Positions 34,801 through 43,825 of a DNA stretch of 45,624 nucleotides are shown one piece after another. The stretch is from an uncultured Clostridia bacterium (GTDB lineage: Bacteria > Bacillota > Clostridia > Christensenellales > UBA1242): contig CALWMK010000007.1 of NCBI GenBank assembly GCA_944381825.1, positions 1 through 45,624 of the forward strand, given 5' to 3'. Position numbers and translations under genes: made by a program. Each line of letters starts with the position of its first letter. Within the stretch, counting starts at the first letter, position 1. The notes under the pieces were generated by a model. That model was not told the DNA's origin and ran no database searches. It worked only from the letters and a program-made list of their open reading frames with translations.

Positions 34801-34956
34801 ATTTTAAGTGGATATATTTCTTGTTATCCTCTTAAAAACTCTTGTAATTTTTGTGAATTTAAAGGGGCTTGTGATTTTAATTTTAATGCAGGAAACAGAA
34901 CTAGAACAATTAATTTTGAACTTAAGGATTTTTTTGAGGAGGACGAAAATGAGTGA
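31828..34956 (+). CDS. addB: ATP-dependent helicase/deoxyribonuclease subunit B (AddB/RexB)
   Basis: This 1042-residue subunit of the Firmicute double-strand-break-processing nuclease has a C-terminal PD-(D/E)xK nuclease, 'GVVDRIDSFKNDFIVIDYKSS'. It also has the four cysteines of the AddB iron-sulfur cluster: C723 in 'YFLCPYRHFL', and C1006, C1009 and C1015 in 'CNFCEFKGAC'. The N-terminal GxSGSGKT Walker A of Bacillus AddB is absent ('KENLIIVPDRFSLLAEL' stands there), as in RexB-like forms. There is no SD before ATG, and a TATGAT -10-like hexamer lies 12 bases upstream. It overlaps addA by 8 bases. Confidence 0.88.
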   Translation: MNKIILGDNLYELSVEGISNIDPSSTKENLIIVPDRFSLLAELLLFNVKKISCTFNTFVMPISKFCISQLSKITNLDVVDSQKQKFLIRRAVNLCKKKFKCFKNLSSSLIDEISKTISQLKSCRVKSGDFSFESSKTLENKLYDLNLIFEKYEELLAGKLDNNEILNLFLSKIEQMNLENFNFYFVGFDSFTTQICLIVKTLMKYGNVCVGIPFTKTKNRFFELEMYEMFKTEIECGDVNVEYAGNFLSKNQKDLLKSLTCKNEIVGSNYLSIFETESVKAEIDFVLMDICDKVRHGYKFNDFAIACSSLEKYEPLIENRICDFDINYYFDSSKSITKMPLHNFVLAFLNVFKNNFLKEDIFDFIKNQFLDLNLTQKSQIITLFNKLQLFEEGFISNRKFLTEEQFELTKYIFFILDSYEKKFSSCKIVFDFIKVVKDFLLELKIEEKLEKISLKLKLKGDFKNEKLFEQIYEKTMTTLCSIEDLGSESCDIAEFIEIFVDAFSDVKLSTVPISNNCVYIGDCTDSFFKKVKVLYVLGATANALPRIIKDCGLLLDDDIEQLNCRLVISPTIKTINKRNRFKLINTILSATDKLIVTYPIFDDDEQQTLCSFIDEICSKSNLKIVNLNEYLFIPNQTYALEHILYTCPNKKLLKEKLFLESKTNKLSKLQLSSIFETIKDEITISEYKRFNFKNDKTNLNNAKQLFFTNNFTKVSQLEDYFLCPYRHFLNYGLKLNQQQIGVGNIEIGNLSHKIAYLFAKNIKKMQSFEDCEDFVEKIFSEKKLKEFIPFLLSKQYDMLLVYLKYELKNFVKSIFIQQQSSMFKIQEQDLESNVFVEKYFNNEIGLKGVVDRIDSFKNDFIVIDYKSSNVNFNITSIYCGEKIQVLVYAGVLEYLKNKNAVGVFYLPVKNDDVKYHKFVGFFVKEEKIALALDSTISIDKSSSEFFNLKLSKSKKNLEKGEVVLASTVSSSKNLKSMIKYSKKLCEKAIEEILSGYISCYPLKNSCNFCEFKGACDFNFNAGNRTRTINFELKDFFEEDENE

Positions 34957-37900
34957 TATTAACTTTTTGCCTCAACAAGAAAAGATAATACAATCAAGAG
35001 GTAAAAACATGATTGTGTCTGCCTCGGCAGGAAGTGGGAAGACCACAATTATGATAGAAAAAATTGTAAGACTTTTACAAGACGGTGAAGCAACATTAGA
35101 TTCAATTTTAGTTTTGACTTATACAACATCTGCTGCCTCTGATATGAAGGCAAAACTTGAAAAAAGTTTAAAAAAAGCAAATGTTTCACAAGAGGTGTTA
35201 GAAAAACTTGATAATTGCGACATTTCTACAATTCATAGTTTTTGTCAAAAGCAATTAAAACGCTTTTTTAGTTTTTCCAGCCTAGATTTTGCTTTTGAAA
35301 TTGTTGATGACACAAACAAAATACTTTTAAAAGAAAAGGCAATCAAACAGACTTTGGAAAAATTTAAAACAAATCAGCCCCAAAAATTTTTTGAGCTTTT
35401 AAAGTTGTTTAAAAATGGAAGAAGTGAAACATCAATCAAAAAAATTATTTATAGTATTGAAGAATTTTTATCTTCAATTGTAGATAAAGAAAAAGAAAGA
35501 CAAATTGATGCATTTAATGTATATAATGACATCAACCAAGATTTGCAAATTTTGAATATGTATTTTATTGAAACAGCCAACATGTTTAAGCTTAGGTTTT
35601 TAAATTTTTTAAAACAATGTGAAAAAGTTGGTGCGCTATCTTATCTTAAGATTTGCAATCAAATTATTTCTTTAACAGAAAAAATTTCTATAAATTTTGA
35701 CTATTTTCAAAATTTAGAAAATATTTTTAATATTTCTTTACCGGTTTTTAAAAAAATTGAGGGTTATGACGAATTATCTCAAAAAATTAGCAAAGAAAAA
35801 AATGATTTTTCAAAATTCTTATCCCAAGCTAAAGCTCTTGATTTTTCCGATGTTGAAAAGGTTAAAAATGCTTTCTCAAAATGTCGCGAATATTTAAAAT
35901 TTTTACTGGAAATTGAAAAAGAATATGAAAAAAGATATGTCTTGCTAAAACAAGAACAAAATGTGCTTGATTTTTCAGACCTTGAAGTTCAAATGTTAGA
36001 ACTATTGAAACATCCAGAAGTGGTGGCGTCTTTAAAGGGTAAATATAAATATATTTTTGTTGATGAATTTCAAGATGCAAATAACACTCAAGAGGAGCTC
36101 ATAAGCGCTCTTAGTGGAAACAACAACAGATTTATGGTTGGAGATGTAAAGCAAAGCATATATGGTTTTAGGCATTCTAAACCAGAAATATTTTTAGATA
36201 AGGAAAAAGAATATAACCAAAGAGAGGATAGCGAGGCTTTTGAACTTAATGTGAATTTCAGAAGCGATAGATGCATTTTAGAATTTGTCAATTCAATATT
36301 TAATGTTATTATGACAAAAAATACCTGTGGAATAGATTATAAACAAAAATCGGAATTTATTCCATTTAAAAGTTTTGATAATAATGGTATGCCTCATGTT
36401 AAAATTTTGATATCAAACAAAGAAGAAAAAAAAGTTCAAAAGACACCTTTAAATGTTTATAGTGTTAAAGACCATCAAGAAGAGGAGGATGAATTTTCAT
36501 ATGCTATTTCAGAAGCGGATTTAGTTGCTCAAGAAATATTAAATATATACGACAAATCAATAGAAATAAATGGCAAGCAAAAAAAAATAAGTTTTTCTGA
36601 TATAGCCATTTTGGTAAGAAAAAGAGGGGATTTCTTTGAAAAATTTTGTTCTAGATTAATGGAACTTGGCGTTCCAATTTTTGCCTCATCTAATCAAAAT
36701 CTTTTAGAAGAAAACGAAATAAAAAAGTTTTTAGCTCTTTTAAAGTTGGCTTTAAATTTTGAAGATGAGTATTCTCTAGTCACAGTAATGCTTTCTCCTT
36801 TTGGTGATTTTGATGAAAATCAACTTGCGCAAATAAAACTTGCTGGTCAAAAAGAGAGTTTTGTACAATGTCTTTTCCAAGTTATGGAAAAAGAAGGAAT
36901 TCTTGCAAAAAAGGCAAGAGACTTTGTGAATAAAATTCAATCTTTTGTGTCCGATATCGAACTTTTTGGCATATTTCACGCACTTAATAAAATGATTAGA
37001 GATTGTAATATTAAAACAAAGCTTTTATGTTTAATTGATGGTGAAAATAAACTTGCATGCATAGATAAGTTTTTAAACATTATAAATTCTTCCTCCTTTA
37101 ATTTTAATCTTGCAAAATTAATTGAGTTTTTCGAAATGGAAAACGGCGGAATAAAAGCTCCTGATTTTTTTGTGGGAGAAACAGATTGTGTTAATATAAC
37201 CACAATTCATTCAAGCAAAGGTTTGGAATATCCGATCGTTTTTTTAGTTGATTCTGGGAACAACTTTATGAAAAACATAAATGTTGGTGATTTGGAAATA
37301 AATGAAAAACTAGGGATAGCCCTAAAAACGAATTTTGATGATTACTCAAGGTTGGCAACAATAGCAATAAAATTAAAAAATAAAAGTGAAGAATTTGCTG
37401 AAAGACTTCGACTTTTATATGTTGCAATGACAAGAGCAAAAAATAGTCTTTTTATATTTGGTTCGGCTCCACTTTTCGGATTTTCAAAAATAAAAAATGA
37501 TTTGGATGTTTTGTCACAAAACAACTATCTTTCGCTAATAGTTGGAAGCTTAAAAGAGGAAGAAATAGACAAAATTGCAAATGGAATAGATTTTCAAAAC
37601 GAATTGTTTCAAGTTTGTTGCTATGAAAATGTTGAAAAACAACAGCCATTAATTTCAAAAAATGTTAACTTCGGAAAATTTGACAAGGATTTTGTGAACA
37701 AAATCAGTAAAAACATCAATTTTGCGGGTGATTTCAATCCCTTGCCAATCGCTCTTAAAAATTCGGTATCTTCCTTAATAGTGGATGATGAAACTTATGT
37801 TGTGACTCATCCTAAAAATTTTACAATTGATGAACATACTTTAAACTCTCATACTGCCGAAATAGGCACACTTTATCATAGGGCTTTGGAGAAATTGAAT

Positions 37901-38308
37901 TTTGAAGAGATTTCATCGGTTAAAGATGTAAAGAATTTTCTTGGACATGAATTTGATATGTTAGATTCAAATAAATTATATAGTTGTTGCATGACATTAA
38001 AAAAGCTGTTTAATGGCAAACAGGTTTTAAAAGAAAAAAAGTTTGTCATGAAAGTTCCTTATAATGAGGTGGTTATTAATAGTAAAAGCGAAGAAGAAAT
38101 TGTTGTTCAAGGAATGATTGATTGTTTTAGCAAAAGCGGAATTTTGGTTGACTATAAATACACCAAATTAAAAGATAAAAATTCGCTTAGAAAAAGATAT
38201 TCTAAACAACTCGAACTATATAAAAAAGCTTTGCAATTGGGTTTTGGATTAAAAGAAATTAAATGTTACCTTCTTTTAATTGACAATGCTGAGCTAATTG
38301 AAGTTTGA
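34949..38308 (+). CDS. addA: ATP-dependent helicase/nuclease subunit A (AddA)
   Basis: This 1119-residue UvrD-type 3'-5' helicase is fused to a RecB-like nuclease. Motifs are Walker A 'SASAGSGKTT' (24-33), motif II 'YIFVDEFQDANNTQEEL', 'GDVKQSIYGFRHSKPEIF', 'VNITTIHSSKGLEYPIVFL' and 'RLRLLYVAMTRAKNSL'. The C-terminal nuclease has 'GMIDCFSKSGILVDYKYTK' and 'YSKQLELYKKAL'. ATG 34949 follows GAGGAGGACG, which sits within the end of addB. With AddB it resects DNA ends for RecA recombination. Confidence 0.95.
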   Translation: MSDINFLPQQEKIIQSRGKNMIVSASAGSGKTTIMIEKIVRLLQDGEATLDSILVLTYTTSAASDMKAKLEKSLKKANVSQEVLEKLDNCDISTIHSFCQKQLKRFFSFSSLDFAFEIVDDTNKILLKEKAIKQTLEKFKTNQPQKFFELLKLFKNGRSETSIKKIIYSIEEFLSSIVDKEKERQIDAFNVYNDINQDLQILNMYFIETANMFKLRFLNFLKQCEKVGALSYLKICNQIISLTEKISINFDYFQNLENIFNISLPVFKKIEGYDELSQKISKEKNDFSKFLSQAKALDFSDVEKVKNAFSKCREYLKFLLEIEKEYEKRYVLLKQEQNVLDFSDLEVQMLELLKHPEVVASLKGKYKYIFVDEFQDANNTQEELISALSGNNNRFMVGDVKQSIYGFRHSKPEIFLDKEKEYNQREDSEAFELNVNFRSDRCILEFVNSIFNVIMTKNTCGIDYKQKSEFIPFKSFDNNGMPHVKILISNKEEKKVQKTPLNVYSVKDHQEEEDEFSYAISEADLVAQEILNIYDKSIEINGKQKKISFSDIAILVRKRGDFFEKFCSRLMELGVPIFASSNQNLLEENEIKKFLALLKLALNFEDEYSLVTVMLSPFGDFDENQLAQIKLAGQKESFVQCLFQVMEKEGILAKKARDFVNKIQSFVSDIELFGIFHALNKMIRDCNIKTKLLCLIDGENKLACIDKFLNIINSSSFNFNLAKLIEFFEMENGGIKAPDFFVGETDCVNITTIHSSKGLEYPIVFLVDSGNNFMKNINVGDLEINEKLGIALKTNFDDYSRLATIAIKLKNKSEEFAERLRLLYVAMTRAKNSLFIFGSAPLFGFSKIKNDLDVLSQNNYLSLIVGSLKEEEIDKIANGIDFQNELFQVCCYENVEKQQPLISKNVNFGKFDKDFVNKISKNINFAGDFNPLPIALKNSVSSLIVDDETYVVTHPKNFTIDEHTLNSHTAEIGTLYHRALEKLNFEEISSVKDVKNFLGHEFDMLDSNKLYSCCMTLKKLFNGKQVLKEKKFVMKVPYNEVVINSKSEEEIVVQGMIDCFSKSGILVDYKYTKLKDKNSLRKRYSKQLELYKKALQLGFGLKEIKCYLLLIDNAELIEV

Positions 38309-38362
38309 TGTAGATAAAAAAGCTAAAAGCCTATACATTTTTTTAAATAATTTTTAACTTTT

Positions 38363-39385
38363 TTACCAAATCCTGTCTTTTTTGATATTTGCAATTATTC
38401 CAATGGTTGTTACTATAGCCATTATTCCAACTGAAACTGCAAGCACAATTAAAATATCTTTTTTTCGATTAACTGTGACTTCAATTCTTTCCTTTCCACT
38501 AGTGATGTTGTTATATTTGGCATATACAGTTAATGATGTTGGTTGGGTGATTTGATAATCGAATGTCAAACCTCCAGCTTGAAGAAGATTTCCATTGATG
38601 TCATACCAATTTATTTTTGAAATATCATAAAAATTTGCTTCGCTACTAGGAATATTATCAATTAAAAAGGTGTAACGGTCTAATCCACTTGAATTTTGGG
38701 TGGCTCGATGCACCCTGATTGAAAGGGCAGTTATTTCTTTGTAGACAACAGCTATTGAAACCTCGTTTGAAATCACACCATTTGCCATTACGATAAAGCA
38801 AAAAGTTCCAGCTTTTGAAGGAGTGTATGTTATTTGAGATTGGTTTGAACCAAATTTTTCATACTTATTTGTTGAGTTTTTTAAAAACCATTGATATTCC
38901 ACATTTGATGGAGCGCCCACAATGTTTGCAGTTAATATCACACTTTTAATATTATTAGAAATAATTTGGGTAGAAGGACCAGAAAACTCAAGATTAACTT
39001 GGCTTATATCGCTGTAGCCAAATTTAACAACAAAATTTCCTTCAATAGTTTGGTTGGAATTAATCTTTGCTGTAAAGGTTAAAGATGTTTCTTGTTTAAT
39101 ATTTTCATAATCACTTTTAAAAATTTTAAGTGTGCTTGAATTTGTTGTATAGCTAATGTTTTGCGTGTATCTTGTGTTCTCTTTGAACCAAATTATATCG
39201 TTTCCAGAAAAGGTGTTGTCAGAAAGAGTTGCAACCACTTCAAAATAATCTGGCATATTTTTAATTTCAATAAAACTAGGCCCTGTGACCTCTATTTGAA
39301 CTTCGGCATGTGCAATTTGAGGCTTAAAGGAAAAAACAAAGCCAAATAAAAGAAGTGATAACAGAACAAAAAAATTTTTTTTCAC
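38363..39385 (-). CDS. secreted Ig-like surface protein with C-terminal membrane anchor
   Basis: The protein is ~340 residues from the GTG at 39385. The N-terminal signal peptide runs 'KKNFFVLLSLLLFGFVFSFKP' to 'AHA', with cleavage likely before EV. Two or three Ig-like beta domains follow; 'EYQWFLKNSTNKYEKFGSNQSQITYTPSKAGTFCFIVMANG' is typical. One C-terminal membrane helix (IVLAVSVGIMAIVTTIGIIA) ends in a short basic tail. An upstream in-frame ATG (39436) would add 17 residues before the signal peptide and is less likely. The GTG has no SD but an extended -10-like TGCTACATT eight bases upstream. The function is presumably cell-surface binding. Confidence 0.7.
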   Translation of the reverse strand: MKKNFFVLLSLLLFGFVFSFKPQIAHAEVQIEVTGPSFIEIKNMPDYFEVVATLSDNTFSGNDIIWFKENTRYTQNISYTTNSSTLKIFKSDYENIKQETSLTFTAKINSNQTIEGNFVVKFGYSDISQVNLEFSGPSTQIISNNIKSVILTANIVGAPSNVEYQWFLKNSTNKYEKFGSNQSQITYTPSKAGTFCFIVMANGVISNEVSIAVVYKEITALSIRVHRATQNSSGLDRYTFLIDNIPSSEANFYDISKINWYDINGNLLQAGGLTFDYQITQPTSLTVYAKYNNITSGKERIEVTVNRKKDILIVLAVSVGIMAIVTTIGIIANIKKDRIW

Positions 39386-39522
39386 AATTTTAATGTAGCA
39401 CAATTTAGCGAAAAATAAAAATGTTTTTAAATGCATTTAAAAAAAACTAAACTATGTTATAATAAAACAAACTTAAGTCGATTTTGAAAATAAAAAACAA
39501 GGTTGTTATATTTGGAGAATTT

Positions 39523-40203
39523 ATGGTTGGAAAATTAATAGTTATAGAGGGAACAGATTGTTCTGGAAAACAAACGCAAACACAATTATTAGTTGAAAAA
39601 CTTAATGCTTGCGGAATAAAATCAGTACGACTTTCTGCGCCATTTTATGATTCTGGCACAGGCAAAATTATTGCTGGTGCCTATCTAAACAAAACAGGAT
39701 ACGGCATGACCTCTGTTTTTCCTGAAGGGGCAGCAAATGTTGACCCCAAAGTGGCATCCCTTCTATATGCGGCTGATAGACTTTATAATGCACCTAAAAT
39801 ACAAAAATTTTTAGATGAAGGAATCAATGTTATTATGGATCGCTACGTTGAGTCTAATTTAGCTTTTCAAGGAGGCAAAATTGAAGATAAAAAAAAGAGA
39901 TTTGAAATGTATGATTTTCTATTAAAATTAGAATATGATTTTTTAAAATTGCCAAAGCCTGATCTGAAAATTTTGCTTTACATGCCATTTGAAGCTTCTT
40001 TTATTTTAAAAAAGAATAGGGAAGAAAAGCCTGATGAACATGAAAAAGATGAAAAATTATTAAAAGAGGCTGAAAATGCCTATTTAGAATTGGTTTCAGT
40101 GTGTGATTTTAAAAAAATAGATTGCAGTAAAAATGGAATTCCGCAATCGATTGAATGTATAAATAAAAAGGTTTTAAAAGAGGTTTTAGATTTTTTGTGT
40201 TAA
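39523..40203 (+). CDS. tmk: thymidylate kinase
   Basis: This 226-residue P-loop kinase phosphorylates dTMP to dTDP. 'IEGTDCSGKQTQ' (8-19) is the P-loop. 'DRYVESNLAFQGGK' is the DR(Y/W) substrate motif. The lid region is 'REEKPDEHEKDEKLL'. The first in-frame ATG/TTG further up (39484) is rejected because GGAG precedes 39523 and the family starts there. The 3' end overlaps the convergent ferritin-like gene by 18 bases. Confidence 0.9.
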   Translation: MVGKLIVIEGTDCSGKQTQTQLLVEKLNACGIKSVRLSAPFYDSGTGKIIAGAYLNKTGYGMTSVFPEGAANVDPKVASLLYAADRLYNAPKIQKFLDEGINVIMDRYVESNLAFQGGKIEDKKKRFEMYDFLLKLEYDFLKLPKPDLKILLYMPFEASFILKKNREEKPDEHEKDEKLLKEAENAYLELVSVCDFKKIDCSKNGIPQSIECINKKVLKEVLDFLC

Positions 40204-40686
40204 AGATTCTTTTATTCGTTTCAATTCCAAACAACAAGCTTCTTCATCTTTTAAGATTGCACTCAACATCTGTTTTATTGATATGTCATCTATTTTAGAA
40301 ATTGCGCTTTTATACTCTATTATTTGTTTTTCTTTAAGCTCGATGTCAAGCATTAACATTTGCTTAATGTCTTTAACATAATCAACCCATCTTCCGCTAA
40401 ACCATCTACCTTGATTATCTGCATAAACAGGATCTCCACCAAGAGAGATTAATATTTCGGATAATAGAATTGAATGAAAAACTTCGTCTTGGGCAAATCT
40501 TGCAAAAATCTTACTATAGTCATTTCCAAATGGAGAAAGAAGATTGCTTTGATAATTAAATTGCAAAAATGCAGCGATTTCGCCCTCTTTTCCACAATAT
40601 AAATTTTGAATAATTCCCAAATAATAGCAATTATGCTTTATTCGTGACAACTTTGGATATGCAATTTTTCTTTTTTCAAGTTCCAC
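40186..40686 (-). CDS. ferritin-like di-iron domain protein
   Basis: This 166-residue all-helical protein has ferritin-like spacing of metal ligands: 'GKEGEIAAFLQFNYQ', 'RFAQDEVFHSILLSEILISLGGDP', 'LDIELKEKQIIEYKS' and 'ILKDEEACCLEL'. The last motif has C where ExxH would give histidine, so the di-iron centre may be altered. The arrangement resembles rubrerythrin/ferritin-like proteins linked with peroxide or iron handling; the precise role is unknown. GTG start, no SD, TATATA shortly upstream. Confidence 0.7.
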   Translation of the reverse strand: MELEKRKIAYPKLSRIKHNCYYLGIIQNLYCGKEGEIAAFLQFNYQSNLLSPFGNDYSKIFARFAQDEVFHSILLSEILISLGGDPVYADNQGRWFSGRWVDYVKDIKQMLMLDIELKEKQIIEYKSAISKIDDISIKQMLSAILKDEEACCLELKRIKESLTQKI

Positions 40687-40784
40687 ATGCTTATATATGT
40701 TTAAAAAATTAAATTTGTGAAATTTTAAGGAAAGGTTTTATAGACATTTTTTAAAATTAATGTTATATATATTGATAAGAACAT

Positions 40785-41201
40785 ATGAAAAAATTTTTGC
40801 TAAGCATTTTATTTATATTTTCAATTGTAACATGTTGTTCATGTTCTTTTTCTGCAAACAAAGTCATGCCCGCTCCGCAATGGAAAATTAAAAATGTTAG
40901 ATTGATAGACTGTGACAACATGATAAGTGTTGCTTTAAATAATGACCAGATTTCCTCTTTCTGTAAGTTGGCAAATAAAATAAGTTACGACTCATCATAC
41001 ACAATTTTATTTGAAATTGACTTTATGGTGGAAATAACCTATAAAATTTTATTTTGTGATTCTTGTGAACTTATGTTAATTTCCAATGGAAGAATTTATA
41101 ATGAATATGGTGATATGACAAACAATGTTCAAATTGAATTAAGCGAATTTCTTGAACAGACATATCAAGATAATTTTTCCAAGTTATTACAGGAGTTTTA
41201 A
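40785..41201 (+). CDS. putative lipoprotein (hypothetical)
   Basis: This 138-residue protein has a signal peptide and a cysteine cluster acting as lipobox (IVTCCSCS, lipidated Cys near 18-20), then a mixed alpha/beta external domain of ~115 residues. No family is recognised. The stop overlaps the next ATG as TAATG. There is no SD, and a TATATT hexamer lies 11 bases before ATG. Confidence 0.6.
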   Translation: MKKFLLSILFIFSIVTCCSCSFSANKVMPAPQWKIKNVRLIDCDNMISVALNNDQISSFCKLANKISYDSSYTILFEIDFMVEITYKILFCDSCELMLISNGRIYNEYGDMTNNVQIELSEFLEQTYQDNFSKLLQEF

Positions 41202-41503
41202 TGAAAAAATTTAATAAAAATGATGAGGGCTTTATTTGTGCAAATTGCAAGCGACAAGTCTTACCTTTGGGTTACACTTCGAGAAATCATTGTCCATATT
41301 GCCTTTATTCACTTCATGTTGACAACAATCCTGGCGATAGAAGCAATGCATGCCATGGACTGATGAAGCCAATTGGTATTTTAATTAACAAAAAGGGAAC
41401 AGTTATTGTTCATAAATGTCAAAAATGCAATGAGGTTAAAAAAAATATATCAGCAACTGATGACAGTCAAAAGCAAATTTTGAATGTGATGAAAAATTGC
41501 TAA
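41201..41503 (+). CDS. RNHCP domain protein (zinc-ribbon type)
   Basis: This 100-residue protein has 'CANCKRQVLPLGYTSRNHCPYCLYSLHVD' followed by 'RSNACHGLMKPIGI' and 'HKCQKCNE'. These are three CxxC-type knuckles characteristic of RNHCP-domain proteins, named after the RNHCP string that appears here as residues ~28-32. Probably zinc-binding; the function of the family is unknown. Coupled to the preceding lipoprotein gene. Confidence 0.85.
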   Translation: MKKFNKNDEGFICANCKRQVLPLGYTSRNHCPYCLYSLHVDNNPGDRSNACHGLMKPIGILINKKGTVIVHKCQKCNEVKKNISATDDSQKQILNVMKNC

Positions 41504-41541
41504 AACTTATTTTTTTTCGTCAATTTTCTCTATTTTAATTT

Positions 41542-41571
41542 TTGGAAAGTTATTTTTTAATGCGTTATACT
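41542..41571 (+). promoter_or_regulatory. promoter of the 289-residue lipoprotein gene
   Basis: TTGGAA (41542-41547), an 18-bp spacer and TATACT (41566-41571). An AAAGGAG SD lies ~8 bases before ATG. Confidence 0.55.
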
Positions 41572-41599
41572 CCTTTTAGAGAAAAGAAAGGAGTTTTGT

Positions 41600-42469
41600 A
41601 TGAAAAAAATATATGGCATATTCGCTTCTATTTTATTTTGTTTTTGTTCTTTTGCTGTTGTTGGCTGTGGAAATACATCAGTTGAAATTGCAAAAGATAT
41701 AACAGAAAAAGTAAAAGAGTCTCAAACTTATCTAAGTGAAAATGTTTTTTCAAAAACATCAGGAACAGATTTTAACAGCACAACTTCTGCCAGTTATTTA
41801 AAAGATGAAAATTTATTTGTTTTAGTTGCTGGCAATGTTGATAATAATGTTTCAATAATAAAGCTTGGCGAAGTTGTTTATGATGCAAGCAAGGAAACAG
41901 AGTTTAGCATTGGCAACACAAATACCCTTAAAAGAAAGCCATTTATGGTCAAGGAAAATAACCTTTATATAGCATCTTTAATACTTTTATTAAATGCAAA
42001 ACAAGATGGTAGGTTAAATATATCTTTTCCTAACAACAAAATCAATGCTTTTGAAATAGAGGCTTATAAAAAAAATGAGAATAAATTAACCGGAAGTCTT
42101 ATCAATCAAGGAACCGCAGAACTAAAAGAAGTGGATGGTATTTATACTTTTAAATCTGATAAATTCAACAATTCTGTTTTTGTTAAATTGGACAACGGAG
42201 AAAATAATATTACTCAAAACGATATAATAATCACTGAAAGGGTTATAAGTGTTGGAGAAAATAATCAATCAAAAGTCTATGGTTATGGCAAGGCAGATAG
42301 TCCAGTGGGGCAACAATCTTATGGCACTGTTTTTTATCCAGCATATAACAATGGACAAGAATATACAAGCACAACACCTAAAAGTCATAAAGTGCAATTT
42401 AACATATATTGTGTTGGTATAGGTTCTTATCATTTCACCATGGATTTTGTTAATACCACTTCAAGTTAA
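41600..42469 (+). CDS. putative lipoprotein (hypothetical), 289 aa
   Basis: The signal peptide ends at lipobox 'AVVGC' (Cys ~23), followed by a beta-rich extracellular domain with many Asn/Lys/Thr. It has a single-gene unit with its own promoter and terminator. Not recognised; no catalytic motif seen. Confidence 0.65.
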   Translation: MKKIYGIFASILFCFCSFAVVGCGNTSVEIAKDITEKVKESQTYLSENVFSKTSGTDFNSTTSASYLKDENLFVLVAGNVDNNVSIIKLGEVVYDASKETEFSIGNTNTLKRKPFMVKENNLYIASLILLLNAKQDGRLNISFPNNKINAFEIEAYKKNENKLTGSLINQGTAELKEVDGIYTFKSDKFNNSVFVKLDNGENNITQNDIIITERVISVGENNQSKVYGYGKADSPVGQQSYGTVFYPAYNNGQEYTSTTPKSHKVQFNIYCVGIGSYHFTMDFVNTTSS

Positions 42470-42555
42470 TTCTGACATCAATTTAAAATTATTTTTATAG
42501 GATTAATTTGCAAAAATTATATTTAAATTATTTAAAATTTTAGTATATTTATAAA

Positions 42556-42597
42556 AACACCTTAAAAATCTTGTAATTTTAAGGTGTTCTATTTTTT
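42556..42597 (+). terminator. terminator after the lipoprotein gene
   Basis: A 12-bp stem AACACCTTAAAA (42556-42567) pairs with TTTTAAGGTGTT (42577-42588), followed by CTATTTTTT. Confidence 0.8.
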
Positions 42598-42746
42598 AGA
42601 CATAAATTAAAATTAAATTAAATGGAAAATAATAATAATTTATAAAATAGATAAAAATAAAAAAAATACAATTGCATTTAATGAATGTAAAATTTTATTT
42701 TTTTTAAACAATGAATTTTATAAAATAAACTACACAAAATATTCTT

Positions 42747-43817
42747 GTGAAAAAATTTTTGTCTTTTTTATTAATATTTTTAACATTTATGTCAGTATTA
42801 GTTCCAAAGGCGGTTGTTTTTGCGGAAGATGAACAAGGAATAAATTATATTGTCTATGATACCGACATGAAAAATATTCTTTTTGAGCGAATAGATGTTG
42901 CTGTTGGCGATATTTTCATTGATAAAGAATTTAGACAATATAAGGTGTATTTGGTTGATGAAAGAGAACATTATGCAAAAGCAGAACAAATAGGCCAGTT
43001 AAAAAGACGAGGTTTAACAAAAAAAAGTATTGAAAAAATTTCTAACAAAAACATAAATAAAAAAATTGCACTATATATGACCCACAACGATGAAAGTTAC
43101 ATAAAGGGCGATGGAACCGATAGTGTGTATGGAGAAGGCGGAATACATGACATAGCAAATAGACTTGCATATGAATTAAAACAAAAAGGCATAAATATCA
43201 TAATAGACGAAACATTGCATATCCCTCACAATTCTTCGGCATATTCCAGAAGTGCGGTTACAGCAAAAAAACTATTAGAGCAACAGCCAAATGCAATTTT
43301 TGATATTCATAGAGATGGTGTTGCTCGAAGCGCATATGTTGCAAAGGTAAATGGTGAGGAACGCTGTAAAATAAGAATTGTTGTTGGCAAAGCAAATCCT
43401 AACAAGGAAAAAAATTTGGAATTTGCTCTTTATCTTATGACGGTTGCCGAAAGCATTTGCCCATGGCTATTTGCCGATATATATTATGCAAGTGGAAAAT
43501 ATAACCAAGATCTTTCTTCAAAAGCGCTATTATTTGAAATGGGAACATATACTGCGGAAAAAGATTTGGTTTTAAAAAGTGTGCCAGAGCTGGCAAAAGT
43601 GATTGACACAACTCTTTTTGCCACATCAATTGATAGTGATGGAAACTTAGTTATAGGAAGTGATGACTTTTCTAATACCATAGACCAAGTATTAGATGAT
43701 AATCAAAACAAAGACATTAAAAATTTTCCAATAATATTTTTAATTTTAATTTTAATAGGTGCCATTGCAACAATAGTTTGGTTTTTTATAAAATTTAGAA
43801 AGGAAAAATTTAATTGA
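42747..43817 (+). CDS. spoIIP: SpoIIP-type stage II sporulation amidase/endopeptidase
   Basis: This 356-residue cell-wall hydrolase for engulfment-stage septal thinning has 'KIALYMTHNDESYIKGDG' (H113 and E116), 'GEGGIHDIANRLAYEL', 'HNSSAYSRSAVTAKKLLEQQPNAIFDIHRDG' (H188) and 'KYNQDLSSKALLFEMG' as in the SpoIIP domain. It has an N-terminal signal peptide (3-27) and, unusually, a C-terminal membrane helix (about 328-351); classical SpoIIP is N-terminally anchored. The start is GTG with no SD. The upstream string CTACACAAAATATTC could be a -10 for a sporulation sigma factor, but the match is weak. Confidence 0.85.
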   Translation: MKKFLSFLLIFLTFMSVLVPKAVVFAEDEQGINYIVYDTDMKNILFERIDVAVGDIFIDKEFRQYKVYLVDEREHYAKAEQIGQLKRRGLTKKSIEKISNKNINKKIALYMTHNDESYIKGDGTDSVYGEGGIHDIANRLAYELKQKGINIIIDETLHIPHNSSAYSRSAVTAKKLLEQQPNAIFDIHRDGVARSAYVAKVNGEERCKIRIVVGKANPNKEKNLEFALYLMTVAESICPWLFADIYYASGKYNQDLSSKALLFEMGTYTAEKDLVLKSVPELAKVIDTTLFATSIDSDGNLVIGSDDFSNTIDQVLDDNQNKDIKNFPIIFLILILIGAIATIVWFFIKFRKEKFN

Positions 43818-43825
43818 AATTAAAA

